From Saccharopolyspora gloriosae (GTDB taxonomy: Bacteria > Actinomycetota > Actinomycetes > Mycobacteriales > Pseudonocardiaceae), in the NCBI RefSeq assembly GCF_022828475.1, contig NZ_CP059557.1:2589470-2653469 (forward strand): a DNA stretch of 64,000 nucleotides, given 5' to 3'. The notes below the pieces were generated by a model that was given only the letters and a program-made list of their open reading frames with translations, had not been told where the DNA came from and searched no databases. Of this stretch, positions 26,634 through 34,922 are shown in pieces. The stretch's first letter is position 1, and every line of letters starts with the position of its first letter. The translations under genes and the position numbers were made by a program.

Positions 26634-27911
26634 GAACCATCCCCGCGTGCGCGGGGCCGACGGACAACTGGTGTTCCTGCACCGCGACGGCGACGAACCA
26701 TCCCCGCGTGCGCGGGGCCGACATCAGCTACTTCGCGTTCAGGTACTGCCACTGGGAACCATCCCCGCGTGCGCGGGGCCGACCATTCACCGAAGGCGGC
26801 ACCCCATCCAACGCCGGAACCATCCCCGCGTGCGCGGGGCCGACTCGCCGTTCGCGACCGCGAGCACGGCGTCGGTGGAACCATCCCCGCGTGCGCGGGG
26901 CCGACGCCAACCGGACTCGTGCGGCCGATGGCACGGGGGAACCATCCCCGCGTGCGCGGGGCCGACGATGACCTGTCTAGCAATGGCGGACGCGTCTACG
27001 AACCATCCCGCGTGCGCGGGGCCGACCCCCTGTTCCCCCTTTACCTGGATCAGCTGGGCGAACCATCCCCGCGTGCGCGGGGCCGACGGCGGATGGCTGT
27101 CGGACAAGTCCCAAGCCCCGGAACCATCCCCGCGTGCGCGGGGCCGACGGCACGCAGGAACGTCGAGCCCTTGGGAGTCGCGAACCATCCCCGCGTGCGC
27201 GGGGCCGACGGCCACGAGGCCACGTAAACCGCTCGTTGCCAAGAACCATCCCCGCGTGCGCGGGGCCGACTTCGCGCTGGGCACGTTCCTACGGTCGAGG
27301 GCAGAACCATCCCCGCGTGCGCGGGGCCGACTCCGCCCCACTCGATCGCGCGGCGCTGTATGCCGAACCATCCCCACGTGCGCGGGGCCGACGACCACAA
27401 CCCGCACGGAGACACGCACCGGGCGGAACCATCCCCGCGTGCGCGGGGCCGACGCCCGTCACCGTGTCCACGCGCGCCGCGGCGAGGAACCATCCCCGCG
27501 TGCGCGGGGCCGACCGTGGGTCAGCCACGCCGAGGCCACTGCCGCGCGAACCATCCCCGCGTGCGCGGGGCCGACGGCGGCATCCAGGCATGGCCCGGGG
27601 CCGACTGATCGAGACCGAGGCGCCGCTCGATCTGCAACGAACCATCCCCGCGTGCGCGGGGCCGACCGAGCCGGATCCGGGCTTCCGCCGCCAGGACCCG
27701 GAACCATCCCCGCGTGCGCGGGGCCGACCTCCGGTGCGCTCGGCGAGGGCGCCGAGCAGGCGAACCATCCCCGCGTGCGCGGGGCCGACTGGCCGAACGC
27801 GAACGGCCCTGCGGCGCGTGGAGAACCATCCCCGCGTGCGCGGGGCCGACCGGCGGCCGTCCGTCGAGGGCGGTGTGTCCGCGGAACCATCCCCGCGTGC
27901 GCGGGGCCGAC
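26634..27911 (-). CRISPR. Type I-E-like CRISPR array, 21 repeats plus one scar
   Basis: 28-bp repeats begin every 61 bases from 26634 (repeat core CCCCGCGTGCGCGGGGCCGAC, preceded by GAACCAT). Spacers are mostly 33 nt. Exceptions: the repeat at 27000 lacks one C (27 bp); the one at 27365 has G to A; one spacer is 34 nt; and at 27576-27605 only the last 10 bases of a repeat survive after a 20-nt spacer stub. The reverse complement reads GTCGGCCCCGCGCACGCGGG then GATGGTTC, the usual actinobacterial I-E orientation, so crRNA is made leftward with the leader at 27912 onward and the newest spacer at 27851-27883. No cas gene is in the window. Confidence 0.97.
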
Positions 27912-28197
27912 ACTTCTTGACCTGGTGTTTTATCTCGGGCAGGGCTGGTTTTCATTCACTCCGGATCGCGGGCAGGCGTGTAGCTTGGTGGTCGGGTTCA
28001 TGTGCTCTCGGTTCGCAGTGCGGGGCGGCGTAGGTGGGTGTGGGCGTTGTTGTGAAGATCACCTACCTGGGTGACCAGGAAATCCTCCCACTGCGCGACC
28101 CCATTTCGCGGGCGCGGACGAAATCCTCCCAAAATCCTCCCAAAAATCGACACAGGCGGTTTCGGGAGATCCACTACATGATCGACACCGCAACATC

Positions 28198-28240
28198 AAA
28201 AAGCCCGCTGACCTGCACTTTCGTGCTAGATCAGCGGGCT
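28198..28240 (-). terminator. tRNA-Pro terminator, copy A
   Basis: AGCCCGCTGA pairs with TCAGCGGGCT around an inner short stem, and the leftward transcript ends in TTTTT. In this copy it follows only a tRNA fragment. Confidence 0.8.
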
Positions 28241-28250
28241 TCCGTGACCG

Positions 28251-28293
28251 TCGGGACGGCGGGATTCGAACCCACGACCCCTTGACCCCCAGT
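28251..28293 (-). pseudogene. tRNA-Pro(GGG) 3' fragment (likely attachment-site half)
   Basis: The last 43 bases of tRNA-Pro, from the 5' side of the anticodon loop through the T arm to the discriminator, are identical to the intact gene at 38529-38602. The D arm and 5' acceptor strand are missing; unrelated sequence starts at 28294. A break at the anticodon loop is a recognised integration site for tyrosine-recombinase elements. Confidence 0.85.
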
Positions 28294-28526
28294 TGCATCG
28301 GGGGCCAGCGGCATGCTCAGGTCTGTTCTTCGAGGTCAGCTTCCAGTGTACCCAGCGAAGTAAAGGAGTCCGTTTCGCTTCGGGTGCTCGTGGTGTGTGG
28401 GTCCAGAATAGGCGTTCGTCAACCGTCGAGGTATGGCTCTCGCTGCGGTAGTTGTGTCACTGACGAAAGTCGGTTGAAGGGCTTGCTCGGGAGTTGATGT
28501 GGATTTGCCAGCGTTGACCCGAGGGA
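28294..28526. other. Non-coding stretch at the left island edge
   Basis: About 230 bases with no gene, between the tRNA fragment and the transporter remnant. No integrase sequence is seen here. Confidence 0.4.
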
Positions 28527-29107
28527 ATCGGTCGCATCACCGCCCTGTTCATCATGGCCGCCCCGATCGCCAGCGCGACCGGAGCGCCGTTGGCGTCGCT
28601 CGTGCTGACCCGCCTCGACGGCACCTTCGGGCTGCACGGCTGGCAGATGTTGTTCCTGCTGTTGGGGTTCCCGACCATCCTGCTCGGCATCGTGATCTTC
28701 CGGCTGCTGCCGTCGCGGCCGGCCGAGGCGGCTTGGCTGTCGGCTGAGGAACGGCGCTTCCTCGAGGGAGAACTCGAACGCGAACGTCCGGAGACGACCG
28801 GGGCCCCGCCCGTATCGCCGTTCTCCGCGCTCAGGTCTCCGCAGGTGCTGGCGCTCGCGCTGATCTTCTTCGGCTTCAACGCGGGAAGCTACCTGCTGAA
28901 CTTCTTCCTCCCGCAGGTGATTCGGTCGTTGGGGCCGGGCACCGCGGCCGGGATATCGACCGTGCAGGTCGGGTTGCTCACCGCCGTTCCGTGGCTGACC
29001 GCGGTCGCGGTGATGTACTTCGCCGCCCGGCACTCGGACCGCACCGGCGACCGGGTGCGGCACGCGTTCGCCGGTGCGTTGTGCACCGCACCGTGGAGCA
29101 GCACATA
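28527..29107 (+). pseudogene. MFS transporter fragment (ACS/phthalate-permease type)
   Basis: GRITALFIMAAPIASATGAPLAS and HGWQMLFLLLGFPTILLGIVIF are mid-protein membrane segments of an anion:cation symporter. The central loop AAWLSAEERRFLEGELERE and the start of the second half, PQVLALALIFFGFNAGSYLL and FFLPQVI, follow. The N-terminal 140 or so residues and the last four or five membrane helices are missing, and the frame runs out at RHAFAGALCTAPW. It has no start or ribosome site. It is debris inside the island, next to another transporter remnant. Confidence 0.8.
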
Positions 29108-29227
29108 GCCAGTAGGCGCCATCCCCCGGTTGACAGCGCCAACCGGAATGCTTACGTCCGTAGATCGAAGCTACCGGACCACCAGCACTCCTGTCGGGAA
29201 GTAGCGTCAACGACTTAACAGTGACCG

Positions 29228-29680
29228 TTAACGACGTAACAGGCTGAGGCAGACGAGACCGTCGCGATTTCGACAATGCGGCGGTAGGGGCGCAGGCGGT
29301 AGGGAAGCGGTCGACGAGGGCTTCCCAGCGTGGCCGGATCCGGCGGTAGGTCTGGCGGGCTTCGAACCAGAGGTGGGTCTGATCAGGGCGGTGCGGGCTC
29401 CGGGGTAGCCGAGGCCGAGGAAGAACGTGGTGATCCCGATGGTCAGCACCGGGGTGATCCAGATGGCGATGCCGGGGATCGGGTCGATGCCGAGGAAGAG
29501 TCGGCTGGCGGTGGAGGTCGTGCGGGGCAGGTGGACTCCGGCGAGGTTGATGAGCAGTCCGGTGGCGGCGAGGTGCAGGCTCAGGCGCGCGGGAGCGAGT
29601 GTGGGGACGAGTTGGGCGCCGCAGGCATAGGCGGCAGCGTTGTGTTTCGCGGTGATTCGACCGCGATCAGCAGAGTGCAA
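29228..29680 (-). pseudogene. Membrane-protein remnant resembling MAB_1171c-type putative transporters
   Basis: LVPTLAPARLSLHLAATGLLIN, GIAIWITPVLTIGITTFFLGLGYPGAR look like the last membrane helices of a multi-pass actinobacterial protein. At about 29390 the frame departs, while the neighbouring frame continues with FEARQTYRRIRPRWEALVDRFP, the soluble tail expected for the MAB_1171c-like family, so a single indel splits it. The N-terminal helices are absent. The family name is from memory and moderately sure; that it is a damaged membrane protein is clear. Confidence 0.55.
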
Positions 29681-29726
29681 GTAGCACCGCCGAGTTCGGT
29701 GAAAGGTTCGCTCACGCCGCTGCTAT

Positions 29727-30422
29727 CTAGCCATCGGCCGCGGCGTTGCCGGAAGACGTGTGGTTTGTGATGAGCGCCGACGCGCCTTGTTCGGGTTTGG
29801 TGACCGTGTCTCGGTCGATCTGTTCTGTGAGATACCGATGCATCAACTCGCGAGCATCGAGTCGGAATAGGTTGAGTCGACGGGTGTGCCGCAGGAGGAG
29901 CAATCCGGACGCGTGTGCAAACGCCTCCGCGGTCAGGCGTGTGGCGGCCTCGGCGTCAAACAGCTCGGCTGCGGCATTGCGGGCTGGCTCCAGGGTTGCG
30001 AGCAGTGCGGCGTTGAGCTCGCGATTGGTTTCCTCGTCGGAGAGCCCGTGCGGTGCCATGCCGCCGGAGAACAGGTAGAACCCCATGTCCAGGTCGCGGG
30101 GGTTCTCGTCGTAGAAGTCGAAGAAGGTCAGCCCGGCAGCGACGTAGCGGGACGCTGCGGTGGCGGCGTGCGAGGCGGCGGCTTCGGTTGCGTTCTTCAG
30201 CCGCCTGAGCGACTCGTTCAGCGCTGCCGCGTAGATGTGCTCCTTGCTCGGGAAGTAGCTGTAGATCGCTCCCGGGGTGTAGCCGGCCTCTTTGGCGATC
30301 GCCCGCATGCTGGCCTCGCGCAGCCCGTCACGGGCGAAGACCCGCAGCGCCCCCTCGAGTATCAGCGCTCGCTTGGTCTCGTTCACCGCGTCGAGCCGTT
30401 CTGCGCGCGCACCCTCAGGCAT
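29727..30422 (-). CDS. TetR-family transcriptional regulator
   Basis: 231 residues. The DNA-binding domain is TKRALILEGALRVFARDGLREASMRAIA followed by KEAGYTPGAIYSYFPSKEHIYAAAL. The C-terminal domain is helical with hydrophobic patches (AGLTFFDFYDENPRDLDMGFYLFSGG). The ATG at 30422 has AAGGAC upstream. It is divergent from the acyl-CoA dehydrogenase/SelD operon, with two GAAC-n3-GTTC palindromes in the 98-base gap. It likely represses the operon and itself, with an acyl-CoA or product ligand possible. Confidence 0.93.
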   Translation of the reverse strand: MPEGARAERLDAVNETKRALILEGALRVFARDGLREASMRAIAKEAGYTPGAIYSYFPSKEHIYAAALNESLRRLKNATEAAASHAATAASRYVAAGLTFFDFYDENPRDLDMGFYLFSGGMAPHGLSDEETNRELNAALLATLEPARNAAAELFDAEAATRLTAEAFAHASGLLLLRHTRRLNLFRLDARELMHRYLTEQIDRDTVTKPEQGASALITNHTSSGNAAADG

Positions 30423-30464
30423 GTCCTTGGTCCTTCCCTTCGTGTTGACGGTGACGCTACACTC

Positions 30465-30495
30465 TGAACAGTGTTCAATAGGCCGAACGTTGTTC
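30465..30495. promoter_or_regulatory. Paired TetR-type operators before the SelD operon
   Basis: TGAACAGTGTTCA (30465-30477) and GAACGTTGTTC (30485-30495) are imperfect copies with GAAC/GTTC arms and 3-base centres, 19 bases apart centre to centre. A TTGACG at 30445-30450 could be a -35 element for the rightward promoter. The sites lie 26 bases or more before the dehydrogenase start. Confidence 0.68.
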
Positions 30496-30520
30496 AGACA
30501 TCGAGAGGGAGAGCTAGCTC

Positions 30521-31765
30521 ATGACTGCCGTCGCCGCCATTGGTGCCAGCGAGCGAGTCGCCGACTACACGGACCGCTTCCAGGCCTTCCTCGACCAAGA
30601 GGTTGCCCCGATCGAGGAGGAGCTGACTCAACAGAATGTCGGCACTGCCAGCCAGCCGCAGTTCGACGAGCTGGGACGGATGCATCCGGCGGTGTGGGAG
30701 GCGCGACGGCAGGTGCAGCGCCGCGCGGGTGCCCTTGACCTCTACGCACCACACAACTCGGTCTCTGCGGGTGGCAGGGGTTTCAGTCGGGTGGAGATGC
30801 ATCACGTTGAGGAGTTCGTCTACCGTCGGTCCGGTCTTGGGCTCGGGCTGGCCGCGTTGGCTTGGACGGAGGGGCCGAACCCGGCGATCGAACGCTGCTC
30901 GCCGACCATGAGGGAGCAGTATCTGCAGCCGCTGATCGCGGGGGAGATCACGGCGGCGTTCTGCAATACCGAGCCCAGTGTCGGCTCCGATGTCCTGGCG
31001 ATGTCCACCCACGCAACCCGCGACGGCCATGACTGGATCATCAACGGGAAAAAGGCGTGGATCACTAACTCGCACTTTGCCGATGTCTTGCAGGTCGTGG
31101 CTGTCACTGGACCCGGCGCCCGGACCCGCTCGCTGTCGATGTTCCTGATTGACGCCAACGCACCCGGGGTCACCCGCGGGCGTGATCTGCCCACGATGAT
31201 GGCCGACGGTTTGACCGGCACCCTGGAGTTCAGCGACGTGCGGGTTCCGGCCGAGAACGTCGTCGGCGAGATCGGCGACGGTTTCGCGCTGGCAATGTCG
31301 TGGATCAACTGGCGCCGACTCTGCCGTGGCGGCATGTGTGCCGGCTGGGGTGCCTGGCTGCTCGAGCGAGCTCTTGACTACGCCCAGGATCGGACGTCGG
31401 GTGGCGAGCCGATCGCGGCACAGCAGGCGGTGCAGCACATGTTGGCGAACATGGACACCGACATCTACCAGGCCCGCTCGACGTCTCTGGTGGCGCAGGC
31501 CGAGCTTGATGAACTGGGGCCATTCGCAATTCCGATGCACTCCGATGCTCCCCGGCTGATCAGCCTGGTCAAGGTGATCAACGACGAGGCGTTCTTCCGC
31601 GTCGCAGACACCGCGGTGCAGGTGCGCGGTGCGATGGGGCTTATGCAGGACTCGCCGGAGGAGAAGCTGTTCCGGGTCGCACGAAACCTCCGCATCCCGG
31701 CAGGAACATCTGAGATCCAGCGCAACGGGATTGCGCGAGGCCTGTTGAAGAGGCGAGCCGCATGA
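30521..31765 (+). CDS. Acyl-CoA dehydrogenase-family flavoprotein
   Basis: 414 residues. AFCNTEPSVGSDVLAMSTHATRDGHDWIINGKKAWITN is the FAD/substrate segment (given here as the range about 150-187), followed by the middle beta domain and the C-terminal helical bundle with RVADTAVQVRGAMGLMQDSP and IPAGTSEIQRNGIARGLL. The glutamate that serves as base in the medium-chain enzymes (before GTS) is alanine here, so the base must lie elsewhere or the reaction differs. The ATG at 30521 follows GAGAGGGAG. It is the first gene of the operon and overlaps selD (ATGA). The substrate is unknown. Confidence 0.88.
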   Translation: MTAVAAIGASERVADYTDRFQAFLDQEVAPIEEELTQQNVGTASQPQFDELGRMHPAVWEARRQVQRRAGALDLYAPHNSVSAGGRGFSRVEMHHVEEFVYRRSGLGLGLAALAWTEGPNPAIERCSPTMREQYLQPLIAGEITAAFCNTEPSVGSDVLAMSTHATRDGHDWIINGKKAWITNSHFADVLQVVAVTGPGARTRSLSMFLIDANAPGVTRGRDLPTMMADGLTGTLEFSDVRVPAENVVGEIGDGFALAMSWINWRRLCRGGMCAGWGAWLLERALDYAQDRTSGGEPIAAQQAVQHMLANMDTDIYQARSTSLVAQAELDELGPFAIPMHSDAPRLISLVKVINDEAFFRVADTAVQVRGAMGLMQDSPEEKLFRVARNLRIPAGTSEIQRNGIARGLLKRRAA

Positions 31766-32877
31766 CGACCCTGACGACCCCGCTCACGCAGTACTCACCG
31801 GGCGGAGGGTGTGCTTGCAAGATGCCGCAGAGCCTGCTCAACGACGTGTTGGCGTCGTTGAAGGCGGGCGATGGCGCCCCTGCGGAAAGTGGCCGCACCG
31901 CTCGTGCTGGTGCGGCTCTGAGGGTCGGGTTGTCTCCCGCCGATGATGCGGCTGTTCTTGACATTCCTGGCCTTGAAGGCCGTTCCCTGGTGATGACCAC
32001 CGATTTCCTGACTCCGATGGTGGATGATCCCTACGCCTGGGGACGCATTGCGGCCACCAACGCCCTGTCGGACGTCTACGCGATGGGTGGGCGCCCGCTG
32101 CTGGCGCTGAACCTGCTCGCTTGGCCGGAGAACCTGGACCGTGCCCTGCTCGCGGAGGTTTTGCGGGGAGGCGCGAACGCGGTCGCCGATGCCGGCGCGG
32201 TGCTTGCCGGCGGGCACAGCATCGTTGACCCAGCCCCCAAATACGGTCTGGCCGTCGTGGGCGAAGTCGACGAGAGCTCTATCCTGCGCAAGGGCGGAGG
32301 TCGTGCGGGTGACCTGCTCGTGTTGACGAAGCGGCTCGGCGCCGGGGTCATCGGCACAGCGGTGAAACGGGGGCAGGCGCCGGGCTCGGCCGTCGGTGAG
32401 GCGGTCGCCATGATGAGCCGTTCCAACGCCTCCGCGGCCGGAGTGGCTACTACCGCAGGGCTTCGCGGTGGGACCGATGTCACGGGATACGGCCTCATCG
32501 GCCACCTGCACGAGATGGCGTCGGCGGCCGGTCTCGAAGCCCGAATCCGGCCGGAGGCCGTTCCGCTACTTCCCTCGGTTGCTGAGCTCGTGCGGCAGGG
32601 TTGCGCCCCTGATGGCAGTCGCCGCACTCTCACTGATGCGCTCGCCGCGGGCTGGTTCGCCCCCTCCACCGCCGACCAGACCACACAGCTGCTGTTGGCA
32701 GATGCCCAAACATCCGGCGGCCTGCTGCTTTGCGTCCCCCCGGCCATTGCGAGTCCGACGATCGCGGCCTTGCACGAGCGGGGTGATGCGGATGCAGCCG
32801 TGGTCGGCGAACTCGTATCCGGACGTCCGGGGCACGTCGTGATCGAGACACCGCTAGCGGCCAAGGGAGAGGAGTAG
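31762..32877 (+). CDS. selD: Selenide, water dikinase (selenophosphate synthetase)
   Basis: 371 residues. It makes selenophosphate from selenide and ATP. The N-terminal active site GGGCACKMPQSLL keeps the catalytic cysteine and lysine (Cys17/Lys20 of the E. coli enzyme). The ATP/metal aspartates are in SPADDAAVLDI, TTDFLTPMVDDPYAWGRIAA and GGTDVTGYGLIGHLHEMA. NALSDVYAMGG and GGHSIVDPAPKYGLAVVG are further signatures. It overlaps the dehydrogenase stop (ATGA), with two bases to the next gene. No selA, selB, tRNA-Sec or selU lies in the window, so the selenophosphate may feed a small-molecule pathway instead of selenoproteins; that is inference. Confidence 0.95.
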   Translation: MTTLTTPLTQYSPGGGCACKMPQSLLNDVLASLKAGDGAPAESGRTARAGAALRVGLSPADDAAVLDIPGLEGRSLVMTTDFLTPMVDDPYAWGRIAATNALSDVYAMGGRPLLALNLLAWPENLDRALLAEVLRGGANAVADAGAVLAGGHSIVDPAPKYGLAVVGEVDESSILRKGGGRAGDLLVLTKRLGAGVIGTAVKRGQAPGSAVGEAVAMMSRSNASAAGVATTAGLRGGTDVTGYGLIGHLHEMASAAGLEARIRPEAVPLLPSVAELVRQGCAPDGSRRTLTDALAAGWFAPSTADQTTQLLLADAQTSGGLLLCVPPAIASPTIAALHERGDADAAVVGELVSGRPGHVVIETPLAAKGEE

Positions 32878-32879
32878 GG

Positions 32880-33431
32880 ATGGATCGTTTGAGTTGTGTG
32901 ACCGGCCGGTACCAACCGGTGCATGAACAGCACTTGGAACTGTTCGAGATCGCGCTGCGTGATGCCGACCACCTCATCATTGCGATCACTAATCCTGATC
33001 CCGTTGCCCGGCAGGAGGAATCGACCTCGGCACACCGGCATCTGGCCGAAGCCAACCCCTTCACCTACTTCGAACGCGCGCGGCTCCTGTACACGGCACT
33101 GGCCGACCGGGGCCGGGCGGAGCAGACGACCATTGTGCCGTTCGATCTCACCCGGCCGGAGTGCTGGCCGCACTATGTCCCGCTGCGCGCCCGGCAGGTG
33201 GTGCGCGCCTACAGCGACTGGGAACGCCACAAGGCGGGACTGCTGGCGGATGCGGGCTATCGGCTGACGATGCTCGACGGTGACCCCGCCACCAAGGTCT
33301 CCGCCACCGACATCCGCGCACGCCTGGCGGGCAAGACGGCGACGTGGACGGATATGGTGCCCGCTTCCATCGCACCGATCCTGACTGAACTACTGAAAGA
33401 GCGGGCAGCAGCACGCATCGGAGGTCGGTGA
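32880..33431 (+). CDS. NadM-like nucleotidyltransferase (cytidylyltransferase superfamily)
   Basis: 183 residues. SCVTGRYQPVHEQHLELFEI is the nucleotide-binding start, with the HxGH motif as HEQH (glycine replaced by glutamine). The second superfamily motif appears as KVSATDIRARLAG in place of ISSTxIR. LIIAITNPDPVAR and NPFTYFERARLLYTAL match NMN adenylyltransferase/NadM relatives. It starts two bases after selD and overlaps the next gene (TGATG). NadM itself would adenylylate NMN, but in this operon a different phospho-acceptor, for example one derived from selenophosphate, is worth considering. PhpF of phosphinothricin biosynthesis is a relative of this kind, as I recall. Confidence 0.82.
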   Translation: MDRLSCVTGRYQPVHEQHLELFEIALRDADHLIIAITNPDPVARQEESTSAHRHLAEANPFTYFERARLLYTALADRGRAEQTTIVPFDLTRPECWPHYVPLRARQVVRAYSDWERHKAGLLADAGYRLTMLDGDPATKVSATDIRARLAGKTATWTDMVPASIAPILTELLKERAAARIGGR

Positions 33432-34792
33432 TGGCGCCACCTGGATACGGCGAAACCCAGCCTCGGTTGGACGACGACCGGCTGCCGATCGTGCTGGTCA
33501 TATTCGACGGGCTTGGCGATCGCCCCATCCCGGAACTCGGAGGGCACACTCCTGCCGAGGCAGCCCACACCCCGCACCTCGATGCCCTGGCCCACGACGG
33601 CGCTTCCGGATGGCACCTGCCGTTCGGATGGGGGCGCGCACCGGCTTCGGAACTGGCCCACTGGGCGATGTTTGGCTACGCCACGGTGCCCTTCCCCGGG
33701 CGCGCCGTGCTGGAAGCACTCGGCGCCGGACTCGACATCGCCCATGACTGTGCGGTCACCCACGCGGCGCTGCGCACCTCCCGCCGCGACGGCAACCGCC
33801 TGTGGATTACCGGACGAGCCAGTGTCGACGATGACGCCGACATCGTGGCCCTGTTGAGCGGCCTCGGGCCGGTGCTCGCCGAGCATGGGATGACCCTGCA
33901 ACGCCACGGCAAGACCGGCGAAGCGCTGCTGACCGCCCCCGCTCACGGGTGTGCGCAGGTGACTGACTCGGATCCGCTGTTCGAGAACTTCCACCCCTGG
34001 ATGCAGCCGGTCCCGACCAGCGCGGAGGGATCGGCCTTCGCCGCAGCGCTCACCGCGGCCCTACAGGCAGCACACCGTTACCTGCGAGCCAGCGATATCA
34101 ACGCCACGCGGGAACGCCGCGGGCTGCCTGCGCTGGACGTGCTCACGACGAAGTGGTCCGGCCGCTACGGCGAAATTCCTTCATTCGTCGAGCAGGTCGG
34201 CGTTGCCGGTGCCGCGGTCACCAGCACGCGTCTGTACCGCGGGATCGCCACAGCCCTGGGCATGGCCTCGGTACACCTGCCCCCGGTCGACGACCCGGCT
34301 CGCGACATCGCAACACGACTCGAGGCCGCAGACGCACTCATCGCCTCCGGCGCCCGCTTCGTGCACGTCCACACCAAGGCCACGGACGAGGCCGGTCACA
34401 CCAAACAACCCCACGCCAAACGCGACGTCCTCGCGGCACTCGACCGAGGCCTGACCGGCCTGTCATCCCTCGCCGACAGGGCGATCGTCGCGGTGACGGG
34501 TGATCACGCCACACCCTCCACCCACGGGGTGATGCACACAGCCGACCCGACTCCCTTGCTCGTTGCCGGCCCGACGGTAAGACCCGACACCGTGACCGAA
34601 TGGGGAGAACTTCCTGCGCGTGACGGGTGGTGGGGCAACGTCCGCGCCGAGGAACTGCTGCCCCTGCTGTTGGGGCAGGCTAACCGGCCAGTCTTCCTCG
34701 GCCATCGCATCACCACCCACCCGGTAATCGCACTCAGCGATACACCCCTTCCCATGCCCGTCACCGAAGACGGCATGACCGTCCGACGCTGA
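33431..34792 (+). CDS. Alkaline-phosphatase-superfamily enzyme resembling archaeal-type phosphoglycerate mutase (ApgM/PhpG-like)
   Basis: 453 residues from the ATG at 33431 (GGAGG six bases upstream, TGATG overlap). Metal-binding groups of the superfamily are present: LPIVLVIFDGLGDRPIPEL, ASELAHWAMFGY with the nucleophile serine, FVHVHTKATDEAGHTKQPHA, and VAVTGDHATPSTHGVMHTAD. GRAVLEALGAGLDI matches the ApgM insertion. A housekeeping phosphoglycerate mutase would not be expected in this operon; ApgM-like proteins next to NadM-like transferases occur in phosphonate clusters (PhpF-PhpG), where the pair activates and transfers a phosphonate. A similar two-step use of selenophosphate is a hypothesis. 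Confidence 0.82.
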   Translation: MAPPGYGETQPRLDDDRLPIVLVIFDGLGDRPIPELGGHTPAEAAHTPHLDALAHDGASGWHLPFGWGRAPASELAHWAMFGYATVPFPGRAVLEALGAGLDIAHDCAVTHAALRTSRRDGNRLWITGRASVDDDADIVALLSGLGPVLAEHGMTLQRHGKTGEALLTAPAHGCAQVTDSDPLFENFHPWMQPVPTSAEGSAFAAALTAALQAAHRYLRASDINATRERRGLPALDVLTTKWSGRYGEIPSFVEQVGVAGAAVTSTRLYRGIATALGMASVHLPPVDDPARDIATRLEAADALIASGARFVHVHTKATDEAGHTKQPHAKRDVLAALDRGLTGLSSLADRAIVAVTGDHATPSTHGVMHTADPTPLLVAGPTVRPDTVTEWGELPARDGWWGNVRAEELLPLLLGQANRPVFLGHRITTHPVIALSDTPLPMPVTEDGMTVRR

Positions 34793-34922
34793 CCTCGGGG
34801 GCAACCCGCTCCAGGTCCCGCCGCTCCGCCACGTCGGCAACCCTCGAGGTGCCGGAGCGGCCCCTCACCATTCTTTTCAGACCGGAAGCCCGTGACAAAG
34901 CAGTCACGGGGATCGGAGCAGC
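34793..34922 (+). other. Structured gap inside the SelD operon
   Basis: The 130 bases before the acyl-CoA synthetase gene contain CCGCTCCG paired with CGGAGCGG around an inner GGCA/TGCC stem (about 34826-34863). ACCTCG at about 34794 offers an alternative partner for CGAGGT at about 34846. T-rich TTCTTTT follows. It could be an attenuator, a processing site or a leaky terminator; no known riboswitch was recognised. Confidence 0.4.

Larger units (their letters stand above)
27912..28293. repeat. Direct repeat copy A: CRISPR leader region plus 3' part of tRNA-Pro
   Basis: 382 bases aligned without gaps to 38190-38571 (constant offset 10278), with about 14 mismatches, so about 96% identical. It starts exactly at the end of the last CRISPR repeat with a T-rich leader-like run (TTTTATCTCG, GGTTTTCATTC) and ends inside tRNA-Pro sequence at the anticodon loop. 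It marks the left edge of the 10.3-kb island. Confidence 0.9.

Noticed and set aside
26614-28074. Long open frames on both strands across the CRISPR array, with repeating ACAGPT/PSPRARGR-type translations
   Set aside because: These are translations of the 61-bp repeat-spacer periodicity, not proteins.
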